In this document: positions 1-11,559 of the stretch, one piece after another
Layout of the letters: each line of letters starts with the position of its first letter
Position numbering within the stretch: the first letter of the stretch is position 1
Assembly (NCBI GenBank): GCA_034687125.1
Contig: JAQGBZ010000041.1
Coordinates: 124,001 to 188,000 of the forward strand
From: Neelides folsomi
Taxonomy: Eukaryota > Arthropoda > Collembola > Neelipleona > Neelidae
Direction: 5' to 3'
DNA length: 64,000 nucleotides
Notes under the pieces: generated by a model
Seen by the model: only the letters and a program-made list of their open reading frames with translations
Databases searched by the model: none
Told to the model about the DNA's origin: nothing
Translations under genes and position numbers: made by a program

Positions 1-645
1 GAGCAACATACAACCTTAACAGACTTAACACAAACAATATTAGTAAAGATAAATATCAAGAATCTTACGTAACTTCTTTTGTGGGACTCAAGCAAAAATA
101 ATGTTTGGTGATAAGTTTGAAAAGTATATCGACCTTTTACATTTAAATGCATAGATTCTAATATAGTAGTAGAGCAAGTTCGATATTTCACTATTCAACA
201 CGCCACGTAGCGCATACCGTAGAGGAATTCTTCCTTCAACATGTTTTGTGTTTGAGAGAAAAGTTCTTTGTTGAAAGAAGATTTTTCACTCCATTAGACA
301 AAGCTGTTGCTTTGTGTGAAACTCCGCTTGAATGGGTTAGACGAGAAAAAAGAATGTTTTGTTTATACTTGTAGTTACTCCTAAAATGCGGAGAAAACCC
401 ACAAATGAAACCATAAGATAAATTCGCAATATTACTCTGTCTTAACAAAGACCGAAGTCTTTGTTCTCGAAATTCATCTTCTTAATCCAGGAAAAAAATA
501 TAAAAAATTATGATTAAATTCATTACAAAATATTAAGTGTGAAACCTGTATTGTTAAATATGTAATAATTAATTTCTAAACTAGGTATTTATCAGCTTGC
601 CTCATAATTCCGTAAAAAATAATGTTGATTTAATTTATAGATCTC
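1..645. other. Upstream non-coding DNA of the ETHR-like gene
   Basis: AT-rich sequence with no convincing exon. A pyrimidine/AT-rich stretch ending in AG at 638-639 lies six bases before the ATG at 646. It looks like a splice acceptor, so the start codon probably sits at the front of an exon that follows a 5' UTR exon outside or early in the window. Nothing else was recognised here. Confidence 0.5.
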
Positions 646-2663
646 ATGGATGAAGGAATAACAGAAGTCGTTACAGCCGTTACACTATTGAGTGAAAATG
701 AAACTTTCGTTGACCCAGAGAATCGGATTCCTCCATATCTCCGAGTCATTTCCTGCATATTCTTCATTGGGATCTTCATCGTGGGAGTTGTTGGAAATGC
801 CATGGTGGCAATTGTCATCTCCACGTCCAAAGATATGCGAACCTCCACGAACATCTTCCTCATTAATCTGAGCATCGCAGATCTCCTCCTCCTCCTCATC
901 TGCACTCCGACCGTTCTAGTGGAAATCCTGTACCATCCGGACATATGGATTCTTGGCCCAATCATGTGTAGGCTTTTTTCCTTTCTTCGTCACACGTTCC
1001 GCATCTATTTTAGATCCTGTCATGTAACCGCACGTTCCTTCACTTAACTCCAATATTTCACAATTCATAAAGTTCACCCTAGTGTATGAACTTTATTGGG
1101 TTAGAATCAATACAGGGTTTTCTATTCAAACACTTTTAAGAAATAGTCAATGAGCACGCATCCATTAAATATCAAGTTTACACACCGAGACGCGGAAGCT
1201 TTTCTTTAAGTCAACTCCAAAGCCCTCGGCCTCCTGTGCATTGAAGAGATAAGATTTATAATATGAAAGCAATTGGTTCAAAATGTGTTATCGTTCTTCC
1301 ACTCTCTGCCTTTTGATCTTAACCAAAACTTGGGAGAGAATTAAATTAAGAGTTAATTTAATAGTCAATTTATATTACAATTTCAGGCAAGTTGGTTCCA
1401 ATGCTCGAAGTGACAGTTTATCATGCCTCGGGACTCACAATATTGGCCATTAGCTTTGAGCGCTACTATGCCATTTGCTGCCCTTTGAAGGCAAATTACG
1501 TTTGTACCAGAACTCGGGCAATATGCATCAACGTTGCCACTTGGTTTACCGCCTCATTAATCACAAGGTCAGAAATTAGTTTCTTGTAATAATTTAACAG
1601 TTGCTTTTCCATTAATTTTATATGAATAAGTTTAATAAGTTTATTAATTTAATATTACATGAAAGAAAACAGAATTTTACTTTAAATGACTTTCACCATT
1701 ATTTCGAAAGTTGAAAACAAAAGCTAACTAATTCAATAATTATGCGATAGTTTTACATAATTATTGTAATTATTATGTATATTTATGTAAAAGAATAATT
1801 CGGTTAATAATTATTAGTAAAAGATGAATCGAAGAGTTATTATTCTTATTAAAATTTGTTTTTATTTTAGCCCGATCTACTTCATAATGCACTTCATACC
1901 GAAGAGAACATTAGAGTTCGAAAATGTGAACACATGTATAATGGAAGCTGGGAGCTTTTGGCCGGATTTTTATTGGATCTTATCAATTGTTCTCTTTTTC
2001 ATTCTCCCCCTTGTCATTCTTTTGATAACTTATGGGATCATAGCGAAGAAGCTCACGATGGATCGATCGGAGTTGAATGCTAAAAATGAGAATTTGAAGG
2101 GTCGAAAGCAAGTTGTGCTAATGCTGGGAACAGTCGTTTTTACTTTTTTCCTCTGTCTCTTACCCTATCGCGTCCTCACACTCATTATCATTTCAACCGA
2201 TAATTATTTAAGTCCGGAATTACTCTACAACTTGATTTATTTTTCACGCATCATGACGTACATGAACAGCGCCCTCAATCCCATCCTTTACAATATAATG
2301 TCTTCAAAGTTCAGGAACGGATTTCTGCGTCTTTGCGGAAGACGCCCCAGAGGTCATTTCCAAAGGAATGGGACGCTTCTCACAATGACGACGACGACTT
2401 CGGCCAACGGGAATTTCTCAATGGCTCTGGTGCCAAATCACTACAACACATCACCGGAACTTGGTGCATCCATTGTGAGAAAGAACGGCGTATCCAAATT
2501 GGACCAAGAAGGGGTAAAAAAATATTTTTCCAATGGATCTCGTAAAGACTTCAATGGTAAAAGCAACATAGGAAATGTTGCAAAAGTAACAAACGGAGTA
2601 GGGATAAATTCTTTTGCAGTGACTTATGTTCAATCAACTTCAAATGGAGAAACTTTGCTGTAA
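646..2663 (+). CDS. ETHR: Ecdysis-triggering hormone receptor-like class A GPCR
   Basis: Three coding exons (646-967, 1387-1567, 1871-2663) join in frame to a 431-residue protein with GT-AG introns. It is a plasma-membrane peptide receptor; in arthropods ETHR receives ETH peptides and starts the ecdysis programme through Gq/calcium signalling. Visible features are a short N-terminus with an N-E-T glycosylation site at residue 18, TM1 with GNAMVAIVI, TM2 with NLSIADLL followed by CTPTVLVE, the TM3 end ISFERYYAIC (ERY in place of DRY), YVCTRTRA in loop 2, RKQVVLMLG before TM6, LLPYRVLTL in TM6, and NPILYN in TM7. From memory, the CTPTVLVE, TILAISFERYYAIC and RKQVVLMLG blocks match insect ETHR almost word for word and fit TRH or ghrelin receptors less well. 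The tail after the palmitoylation-type cysteine is about 110 residues, rich in Asn, Ser and Thr. Confidence 0.88.
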
Positions 2664-5600
2664 CTTGTCTTTTGTTATAGCTCAGTTGTTATTTTTTACA
2701 CCAAGATGTGTTGTTTTATTTATATTATAATTATTTATTGTTTTTGTCTACCTATTATATTTTTGTGTAAAACGAAAATAATATTGGGACATTGATATAA
2801 CATTACTGTAATTAATTATTTACTAATTATGTTAATAATTACTAATTTAAGCAATTAACATATTATTCAAAAATAGAGAAATTAGGTAAATAAACTCACA
2901 AAACTCCCCAAAGTACAAATAGAGATAAACTGTCTAATAAGATATTTATGGTACATGATAAATTCATAACAATTAAATATTTAATCTTAACGTATCTATA
3001 CAATTACATAAATCAGGAATGTGTATTTTTACAGAAATTATTTTACAATCGGTATGTATGGTATTACTTACAAGTAGATCTATCTGTACTACTATATGTA
3101 GTACTTACTATTTACCTAATATTGTATTTATTTAGTAGGTAATTTTGCGCAGAGTTGTAAAACCACCTGTAAAATTTCTTTGACTTTTAAAGAGGGCTGC
3201 TTAAAATACATCATCTATTTAATGTCACTTTTGCATGCTTTTTGATTAATTGATTTTTTTGATTTTATATGGGCATTCAAGTTAAATAAAATAATAATAA
3301 CTTTAATATACATATTTATGTACATACATATTATGGTATGATACACTTTGATACCTATTGGTATTGATAAACTCTTTAAATTATATCAGGGCAGATTAAT
3401 GCACAGAGAATTAAACAGACAGTAGAAATAACAATCCCCTTAGGATGAATGATCCACAAGAGAAAAGAGTAATGCTGAACTTAAGTGATTTCTTATTAAT
3501 GTTATTACAATAGTATTAGTATTAGGGATTACATATTAAGTATAAGTATCAGCACCTAATAAGTATCTGTACATTACACTATTACACAGATCTACAATAT
3601 ACTATACATGTATTTGTTCAGCATATTAAAATTGTATATATGGTTAAGCTCGATCAACTTATAAAACTACATTTTTATGGAAACATAATAATTTGTTAAA
3701 AATGAATATCAAGGATGGTAGTGTTGTAACATGTTAAATTATAAATATGTAAATGGTTCCATTTTCAACATACAATTTGTATTAGAGTTTTAAGATTTGT
3801 CTCAATTAATTACAATCGTAGTGGATCGCTTAATTATTAAATAAATTAAATTTATTGTTAATTTAAGAAAAGAAAATTTTATGATATCAAAGTGACGTGA
3901 TGTGGTGAATAAAATAAAAACTGTTAAAATGCTTTTTACCTACATACCTAGCATTTCACCCACACGATTTCGAATTGGAAAATAAATACTAATATCGCAC
4001 AATATTTAAGTCTTAAACTTCAAAACCAATATCTCTTATAATAATATTATGCAAAATTTTTATGTACTTATTTCCAGTCGCTTTCAGCGTTTTATCAATT
4101 TATTTAAAATTGCCAAATAAATTATTTAGATAGAATAAAAATCTTATTATGAAGTATCAACAAGTTTAATTTTCAATTTAAGTTAAAATATCCCTTTCCT
4201 TTTATTATACATAGTACATTATCTAAATTGCATTTACTGATATGGATAATGTAAATAAGTATTTACGGATTTCTTGGTATTTTATGTATTGGTATTTTGA
4301 ACATTTTAACGTGCTTCAACTCGTTCACTTATGTAAAATTTTAAACATCTCATCAAATTCCCTATAACCATTTCCGAGAATCTCATCAAATTCTAAGGAT
4401 AAAAGATGAATGAAAAGAAATGCTAACTTTTTCAAATAATCAATTGAATGTTTTGAACTTCAATGTTGAGAAAAGCAAAAACTTCATCTTTCCATAAAAA
4501 TACACTCAAAGCGGCTTTTATTTTTTCAATGAAAGCTATTTGAAAGGGGATTAAATTCTTAAAATACCATTTTTGACTATTTTTAGAGAGTGAAAGCAAA
4601 TGTGTTTGGCACTTCCGCTCCGTGAGAATCTCATCTCATTTCATTTACTGATAGTTAATATTCAATAAAAGCACAGAAAACGCTTACATACCTACATTTA
4701 GTTATGGGCGAATATTTCATCCGTTTCTTTATACCGTAATGTATCTGTATTATTAAAATTCCTTTTATTCAAAGTCTCTTTCTTACTTTGCTTCAAGTGA
4801 CATTTCCTACTTTCCTCTTTCAAAAAAGAATTACACGTGTAAAAAGAGCCTAACCTATCAAATACTTATATGAAAGATTCTTGTAGGGTCGACACATGCA
4901 AGGATCTGTTTTTGTCATGCGAATTATTACATTGTTTGAAGGGGAAGAATTTATGGCGAGAAAACGACTGTCACAACTCTCATTTTGAATCTTTGGTTTG
5001 AGATGAATTTGAGACATAGGGAAATGTATTACATTAGATAAATAATATATTTATATGCCGAATAAGATAAAAGAACATTGCCTGGAATAGCGGCTAGTCA
5101 AAACTCTTACAGAGAATCGAGGCATAATAATGTGCAAATGTCACTTATAGCTTCCTTCTATCTCCGCCCACACACTCCCTGATTATTTCTTAATAGAATT
5201 TCGTCAGCAAGCAAGAGACTGTTTAGACTATGTATAAAATGCTTTCTCCTATACTTTTTGGCTTCTATACTTTTAGGTAGAAAGGGTTGGCCATCCGGGT
5301 AATTGCATCCCTGAAACTGATACTCGTGTCTTCGGATTTCAAACCAATAGAACTATGTATTGAGCTATACTTATATTATGTAGATACACTGCACTGTACC
5401 TTATACAGTGTATATATTATGTAGGAGGTATTATCGAGTTCACAAACAATTGAACCACGTGTCATATTACTCTTAAAAAAACTTTCTATAAAACATTTGA
5501 CCCAAATATCACGGATATATTAAAATAAATAATGCAAAAATATTTTGATTTTGATTTACATACTACATGATAGGTAAATTGAAAACGATATCTCTTTGTT

Positions 5601-6023
5601 AGAAAATTATGATATCTGTCTGCTTATTTATAAGATTTTAAGAAATTTTTTTGTTAGTAAATATTATAGTTCTTGATTTCAATAGATTTATTGCAGTAAA
5701 TAATCAGTCACAATCTCACAATTTCATAAAAATGAAATATCAATAAAGATTAAAACAGGGTTAAAAAGATAGTAATATTTTTATATAATGATAAAATTTA
5801 CGTTTTTAGTTCATAACATCTGTATTAGAATCTATGATATTTTTATAAAAGATTTAAACTATTGCATAACTATAATAAATCCTTATTTATTATGTATGAT
5901 AGTTTCATCGATATGTAAAAGCTCAACTAATGATTCTAATAGGATTATAGGATAAAGTAAGCAAAAGTAAATAAAATTCTGAAATGTCTTTCATTAAAAA
6001 TAATAGTGATGGTTGAAAGAGAA
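2664..6023. other. 3.4-kb intergenic region between convergent genes
   Basis: This AT-rich stretch lies between the 3' ends of the ETHR-like gene (+) and the acidic secreted-protein gene (-). An AATAAA at 2889-2894 could serve the receptor transcript. On the minus strand an AATAAA complement near 5885 could serve the other gene. I looked for a second ETHR 3' exon (TM5-TM7 motifs) and saw none. No other gene, tRNA or transposon ends were recognised. Confidence 0.5.
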
Positions 6024-9000
6024 TTAATAAGTTGTTTGAAGCGACTTAATCTTCTTTTGACGAATGATCATCGGCAAATCCAAATTCTCTTTTGATGGAT
6101 TTTTCTTTAGAAATGAAAAATAAGACGCAATAAAGGCCGGGAGTCTCTTATTCTTCTTCTTCGTCGTCTCGGACAAATTCACTTGTGGAAGCTTCATTAT
6201 TATGCTTTCCTGATTCTCCATTCCCATTTCTTTGAGAGGAGCATTATTATTTTCTCCGATTGAAGACACTCCGACAGATCCAACCTTTTCATTTTCAATA
6301 CTCGGAAGTTGATGAAGTGGGGAGAGATTGGTTTGTCCTTGATTTGAGATTGCCCCTTCAATTCCTTCCTGTGGTCCTCGAATCTCATCTTGATTGACAG
6401 GTTGAAAAGGAAGATGGGTACCTGTCGGTTTGTTTACCGTTTCTGCTTCAGATCCCAACTTCTCCGCCGTGTCGTTTGGGCCCAGAAGGGAAATTGGGAA
6501 TTTCCCTTGCAATGAAATGTCATTTTCCGCGGCTGAAATAATTTCAACGTCTTTTGCTCCAACAGGCCCATCATTCTCTAAGCTAAGAGCGGAACTGGAA
6601 TTGTTTTTCGCAGCATTGGGAACAATGGTAAGTGGAAGTGATGAGACGTTTGGAACAAGTTCATGTAAAGGCCCTGATGGCTCGATCTTATCTTCTTCCT
6701 CTTTCGATCCAATTGGCTCTTCTCCTTTTACAATGGGCTCGTTAGGTTGGACGGGCAAAGTTACCTTTTCATTCTCAACTTTGTGAAAAGTTAAGGCAGG
6801 GACGGGAGATTGAGAGCCTTCCAAACTCAATGGAATTTCATCAAAGGCCAAGGCCAATTGAGCCTCATGGGAAGCTGGGTTGGTTTTAAGGCTTTCAGAT
6901 GAAGACTTTTCCTCCTCCGCTTCATCATCTCCCGGGTTGTGAATGGGAATGGATAATAATGGGATTTCCATATTTCCACCCTCACCTTTATAATCTTCAG
7001 AATGGAAGTTTACTTGTTGATTTTCCACTAACTGAGGTCCGCCACTCAACAAGAGTTCATGAACTTTGGGATCCACGTGAAGGCCCTGATTTCCAGTATC
7101 GGTTTCTTGAGAAGTTGAAGGGCGAAATAACGATAATATGGAAAATCCCTCGGCAGATTTCCCCATTGGATCATTTTTCTGAAAGCCCATCAATCCTTCT
7201 TCTGAATCTTCTGACGCAGAGCTTATTTCCTTCATCTCATTACTCCCTTGGATTGGAGAAGTCGGGGGCGAATTCAACTTTTCTTCCCACTTAATTAACA
7301 TTTCTTTTTCTTCGGGCAAATGTGTGTTGGAGATGGGCGGAGAATCCGTGGCGACGTCTTGATGAGAAAAAGCCATTTCAACTTTAATATTCTTCGGTCC
7401 CTCGTGGCCGAAAACGTGGCCAGGTTCACTCGATCCCAAAGTTCCTATGTCTTTTCCTCCGGAATTTCTAATTTCTTTTTCCCAATTAGTAGGTTCAATC
7501 AATGGGATCAGGCTCGGGGTTTCATTAAAACTCTCCTTCATATTTTCATCGTAGAAGTCATCAAACGGATTTTCTGTTCTGGCCGTTCGCCCTTCGAAAA
7601 AATCCCTTTTACCGCCCCCAAGATTAATTATTGAATGAGAGGAGAATTGAGGGAAATCTTTTATTGGGTCTATTCCTTCAACCTGCTGACCCCAAAACCT
7701 CATCCCGCGATTCTGGCGTGGGAAAATAGCTCCGGGTGATTTTCTTTGAAATGGGCTCAATTTTCCCACAATTCGAGATTTTGGATTCTCAAATTCGGGA
7801 AATTTCCTTAAGCTTCTCTCATTCCTCTTTGAAATTACATCTGATCCTTTTTCATTTTTCAATTCATGTTCTTCAGACAGGATTGTTGTTGTCTCGAGCT
7901 CAACTTGATCTTCCACTCTGGGTTCAACAAAGAAGATCTGTTCTGCATCAATCGTCGTTGATTCTGTTATTGAATCCTCAAATTTGTATTCCTTCATTGT
8001 GGCGGACTCCTCGGGTGATGGGGGCGGGGGATTCAATTCAGACCCATGGGGTGGCAAAGGCGTTGGTGGATTTTCCTCAGGTTCCTCAATGTAACCTTGT
8101 TTTTTAATTCCGCCTACAACTAAGAATAGTGGAGAAGCATCGGTCACGTTCAAGTCTTTTATAAATTCACCCACTTCTGCCAATTCACTCGGGGAGTTAA
8201 TGCGAATTAATCGGACGGTGAACTTTTTTGCTCTTGAGTAAAGTTCTTTCATCATTTTATCAAGGAGTTTCTGAAGTTTGGAAAGGGCGACGACCGCTTG
8301 ACCAGCCGAAACTGGAAGCTTCATCTCCGGCCGCTCTTCCTCCTCTGTTTCTCTTTTCCCTCTCAGAAGTGTCGAAGATAGGTCGGGATGTTGCCAAAAG
8401 CCATTAGGGGCAAGGACGTCATCATCACGGTCATCAGACCCGGGTTGTTTCGATGGCTCAACGAGAGGGACTCGGATGGAAAACACTGGGCGAGATAGCG
8501 AATCTGAATCCAAGTGAATCAATATTTCCTCAAGAAATCCCTGAGTGTTCCCAGGATGGTAATAGTTCCGCTCGGCGAATCCTTTCTCAACAATCCGGGC
8601 CTTTGGACTGCCATTTGGATTCTTTGGCTCCTCCACTGCGGTCCTGATTGAATCGACGAGTGTAATTGAATCACTTTCGTACTTCACTGGCGATTCTGTT
8701 CTGAATGTTGAGTCGTCGTTTTTCAATGGCTCTTCATGAATATCGAGTGAATTCTCATTTCCGGCCTTTGGGTCCCCGACCTTACTTGTTGTCTCCTCGC
8801 CTGAAAAAATCAATGAGATGACATGCTGTGAGAGAAGTGGAATGATCAGTCAAATCCTCCGCTCTGATCAAATCCATATCCCAAACACCCGTTATCAAAA
8901 CTTTTCAACCCAAGCATGTCATGTGGCTAGATGCTAAAGGCATTATGGCTATTATTTATAATTTAGTCAATATAAATAATAAGCATAATGCAATATATGT

Positions 9001-10523
9001 CATGCAGGAATTGTAAACGTGCAGAATTGTGTATTAAATTTTCTAACTTTCAACACTTTATGAATCCTCCCAACTGAACATTCCGCCCACGCTTGGAATT
9101 TTCAATGTTATTTCATTTACCCATTAATTATATTTATTCATTATATAGGCTTCAGCGAATACCATCATTGGCCGAAAGATGTCCGGGTCTCCGGGTGCAT
9201 AATGCACAAGTTTAAAATAATATGAAATTCATACCCTATATACACTTTCTCGTGTTGTTTTCACAAATTCTATCTAACATTAATATATTTGAAATGCCAA
9301 AAGGGCAATTTTCCCTTGATTTTAAATTAAAAATCGTTAATTACGCTGAAACATATAGTGGCAAATTATAAATTAATTTTGAGATATCCGGGTCCGAAAG
9401 ATATCCGGATCTGAAAGATGTCCGGGGGTAAGAGGGAAAAAATTTAAAGATAACATATGGGGATATCTTTCGGCCAATGACGGTATGTCAATCTCCTTTT
9501 GATCCCAAATCCATATACCCACTATTATCAGACCTTTGTTCAAAACCACTAACATTAAATGTATTACTTCAAAGGGGTAAAGCCATCTTAGGAAATACAG
9601 GTATTATCAGTAATTGTAAAAGTAATACTTATTGACAATTGGATTAAGTGAATATTGAATACTTTCCTTTTAATCGTAAGAAGCTTATCTTACAATTAAA
9701 TGGTAAATAAAGCTAATGTTTCTAGCCTTTTAACGAGTGCTTATTTATTAAATAGGTAGCATTCTACTCTTCCTACTCAATATTAGAATAGGATTCCTCT
9801 TTGACTATTAATCAATATAACTGATAGACATTAAGGTACTTTTACACACCAATTTTATTTAATAACTAAATAGTACAATGTAAGTGTATATTAGAGTACT
9901 TTTATTGTATATCTGCCCCTAACTTCGCTACACATAAAAGAAATTCAAAAAAAGATATTCTAATGTGTCATTAATTTTGAAAGTGGATTCTTTTTAGCAT
10001 CCGCTTTTTCTGCAAATGGGCATTTTAATTAAAAAGGGATCCAAGACTTGAGCCTCGAGGAATAATATAATTCATTAGAAAAATTATGCTAAATAATATT
10101 ACGTACTTACTTTCACTAGGCTAAAATCGAATAATGAAAATGAAAATTTATTAAATTCTTAGAATCCCTTTTAATTAAATATTCAGAGAAATGAAAACAA
10201 TTTGAAATATGAATCTAAAATAAAGATTTTAGGAAGAATAATATTAAAAAGAACAAATTAAAGCTGATTAGATTTTACCTTGTGTTGCAACAATTTTCTT
10301 AGTATCAAAATGGATGGAGGGAGAACTTAAGATAAATCGTTCTTTATTGCGAATTGAGGCAGAATTGCTTTCTCCGAGGAAGTAAAGAAAGGCCGAGACA
10401 GCAAAAAGCTTTAATATCTAAATAAAATTAAACAATTTGAATTTAATTTCTTTCTGACTTTCTGAAGAGTAACATCTTCGATAAATTATAATAAAAATAA
10501 TAAGAGACAATTAAACTTACCAT
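6024..10523 (-). CDS. Large secreted acidic cysteine-free protein, unknown family
   Basis: Three coding exons on the minus strand join in frame: 10523-10521 (only the ATG, then GTAAGT), 10417-10279, and 8800-6024. The product is about 972 residues. Exon 2 supplies a clear signal peptide (MILKLFAVSAFLYFLGES, cleavage probably near SNSA), so the protein should be secreted. The rest is low-complexity and rich in Glu, Asp, Ser, Pro and Asn. I found no cysteine anywhere. One stretch around residues 215-275 (from PVSAGQAVVALSKLQKLLDK to FLVVGGIKK) looks folded and may be helical. Basic sites include RGKRE, GGGKRD and SKRNER, the first two in amidation-like Gly-Lys-Arg context, and the C-terminus is lysine-rich (KKKNKR). 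I do not recognise the family. A matrix, cuticle or mineral-associated protein, or a peptide precursor, are possibilities only. The main exon is an uninterrupted 2.8 kb, which argues strongly that it is real. The intron at 8801-10278 carries a MITE. Confidence 0.75.
9160..9485. mobile_element. MITE with TA ends and GGCCGAAAGAT inverted repeats
   Basis: Left end TACCATCATTGGCCGAAAG and the reverse complement of the right end, TACCGTCATTGGCCGAAAG, pair as terminal inverted repeats of about 25 bp with few mismatches. Both ends carry TA, which may be the target duplication. Inside, the motif CGAAAGAT(A/G)TCCGG recurs several times near the right end, as subterminal repeats. The element is about 326 bp, non-coding, and lies in the intron of the acidic secreted-protein gene. 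The superfamily is uncertain. Confidence 0.7.
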
Positions 10524-11020
10524 TTTCGCTACTTCCTCTTTACTGTAATTGATTCAATACCCGGGGCCAAACGAAGCAGCAATTGTTTCCCAAATAAGAA
10601 ATAAAAAGGAACTAAATGTAACATTCAACGTAAGTGTACTTATATGGTCCCTTGAGTCAAAAAGTAAAAGTGGGGATGAAGTGTTTTTTTCAGACCAACA
10701 CTCATGTTACGACATATCTCCAAACTCAATGTCAAAAGTACCTACCTAAAGGACCCAACTTACCTTCCTCAATTCACCCTTAAAAAAATACCTTGATAAT
10801 TATTAGAGAACCATCGTCCAAAACATCTATTTTTTTATGTTCTATGTTCGATTATTTAAACTTTGGTTTAATCCTCTTTATTATATAGTTATTTGAAATA
10901 CTTCAGAATTGAACGGATTTTTATGATATTTTATATGAAATGAAATATCAACTACTGCCTTATAATTTTAATTGTTGAATTGTTGCATTTCATTGCATTG
11001 GTTCACTTTTATCATATAAG
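10524..11020. other. 5' flank of the acidic secreted-protein gene
   Basis: About 500 bp upstream (minus-strand sense) of the ATG exon at 10523. It should hold the promoter and 5' UTR of that gene. I saw no clear TATA box or other motif. Confidence 0.4.
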
Positions 11021-11559
11021 GAAATTGCGGAAAAAGTTACGAATACGGGCGCAGCCAATATTAGTTACTTTAAATGTGTTTTCTTACTAAATCGATGATG
11101 TAGATCACGAATCTGATACTTATTAGAGGTGCAAAATTATATTTAGAAATATAAATTTTCAATTACCAATACTTCACTTGGAGCATTTTGAAGTCAGGAT
11201 TCTCGAGGATTGGGTTGTAGGCCTTCCAACAGTCCGAGTAGATTGTCGTTCCAGGTGAGATCCACTTTTTGATTAGTGGAACGAGAGTTTGGGCGTCCCA
11301 AACCTAACCTAACCTAACGAAAGTGATAAAGAATAGAACGAATCAATTTGAAGCGCGCGAAAATTCTGTAAAACAACCTAATATACTTAAACTTTCCATT
11401 TAAAATTAAAATTCCATAATTAACTTTATTCTGTAATTATAATTTTGCACCTCTAATAACCATCAGATTTGTGATCTACATCATCGATTTAGTAAGAAAA
11501 CACATTTAAAGTAACACATATTGGCTGCGCCCGTATTCGTAACTTTTACCGGAAATTGC
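11021..11559. mobile_element. Merlin-like DNA transposon relic with long inverted arms
   Basis: Arms of about 120 bp (about 11028-11149 and 11431-11551) are near-perfect reverse complements, starting CGG(A/T)AAAAGTTACGAATACG. The element is flanked by the direct repeat GAAATTG, at 11021-11027 and 11552-11558, with one more matching base possible on either side, so a 7-8 bp target duplication. The middle holds a minus-strand fragment of an ISXO2/IS1595-type transposase, the DDE class used by Merlin elements, whose duplications are 8-9 bp. The element is non-autonomous at about 520 bp. Three CCTAA units at 11303-11317 lie inside it. Confidence 0.8.
11163..11300 (-). pseudogene. Fragment of ISXO2-like (Merlin) transposase
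   Basis: About 45 codons on the minus strand read through DAQTLVPLIKKWISPGTTIY and then SDCWKAYN, ending at a stop at 11163-11165. PGTTIYSD.WKAYN is the signature around the second catalytic aspartate of ISXO2-like transposases. The rest of the enzyme is missing, so this is a relic carried between the inverted arms of the surrounding element. Confidence 0.75.

Noticed and set aside
6430-8647. Plus-strand frames of 60-131 codons across the large acidic protein
   Set aside because: They are antisense to an uninterrupted 2.8-kb exon whose upstream exons give a start codon and signal peptide, so the minus strand is the coding one.
11303-11317. Three CCTAA units that match the arthropod telomere repeat TTAGG
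   Set aside because: Only three units, and they lie inside the Merlin-like element next to its transposase fragment, so they are more likely chance or transposon sequence than an interstitial telomere.
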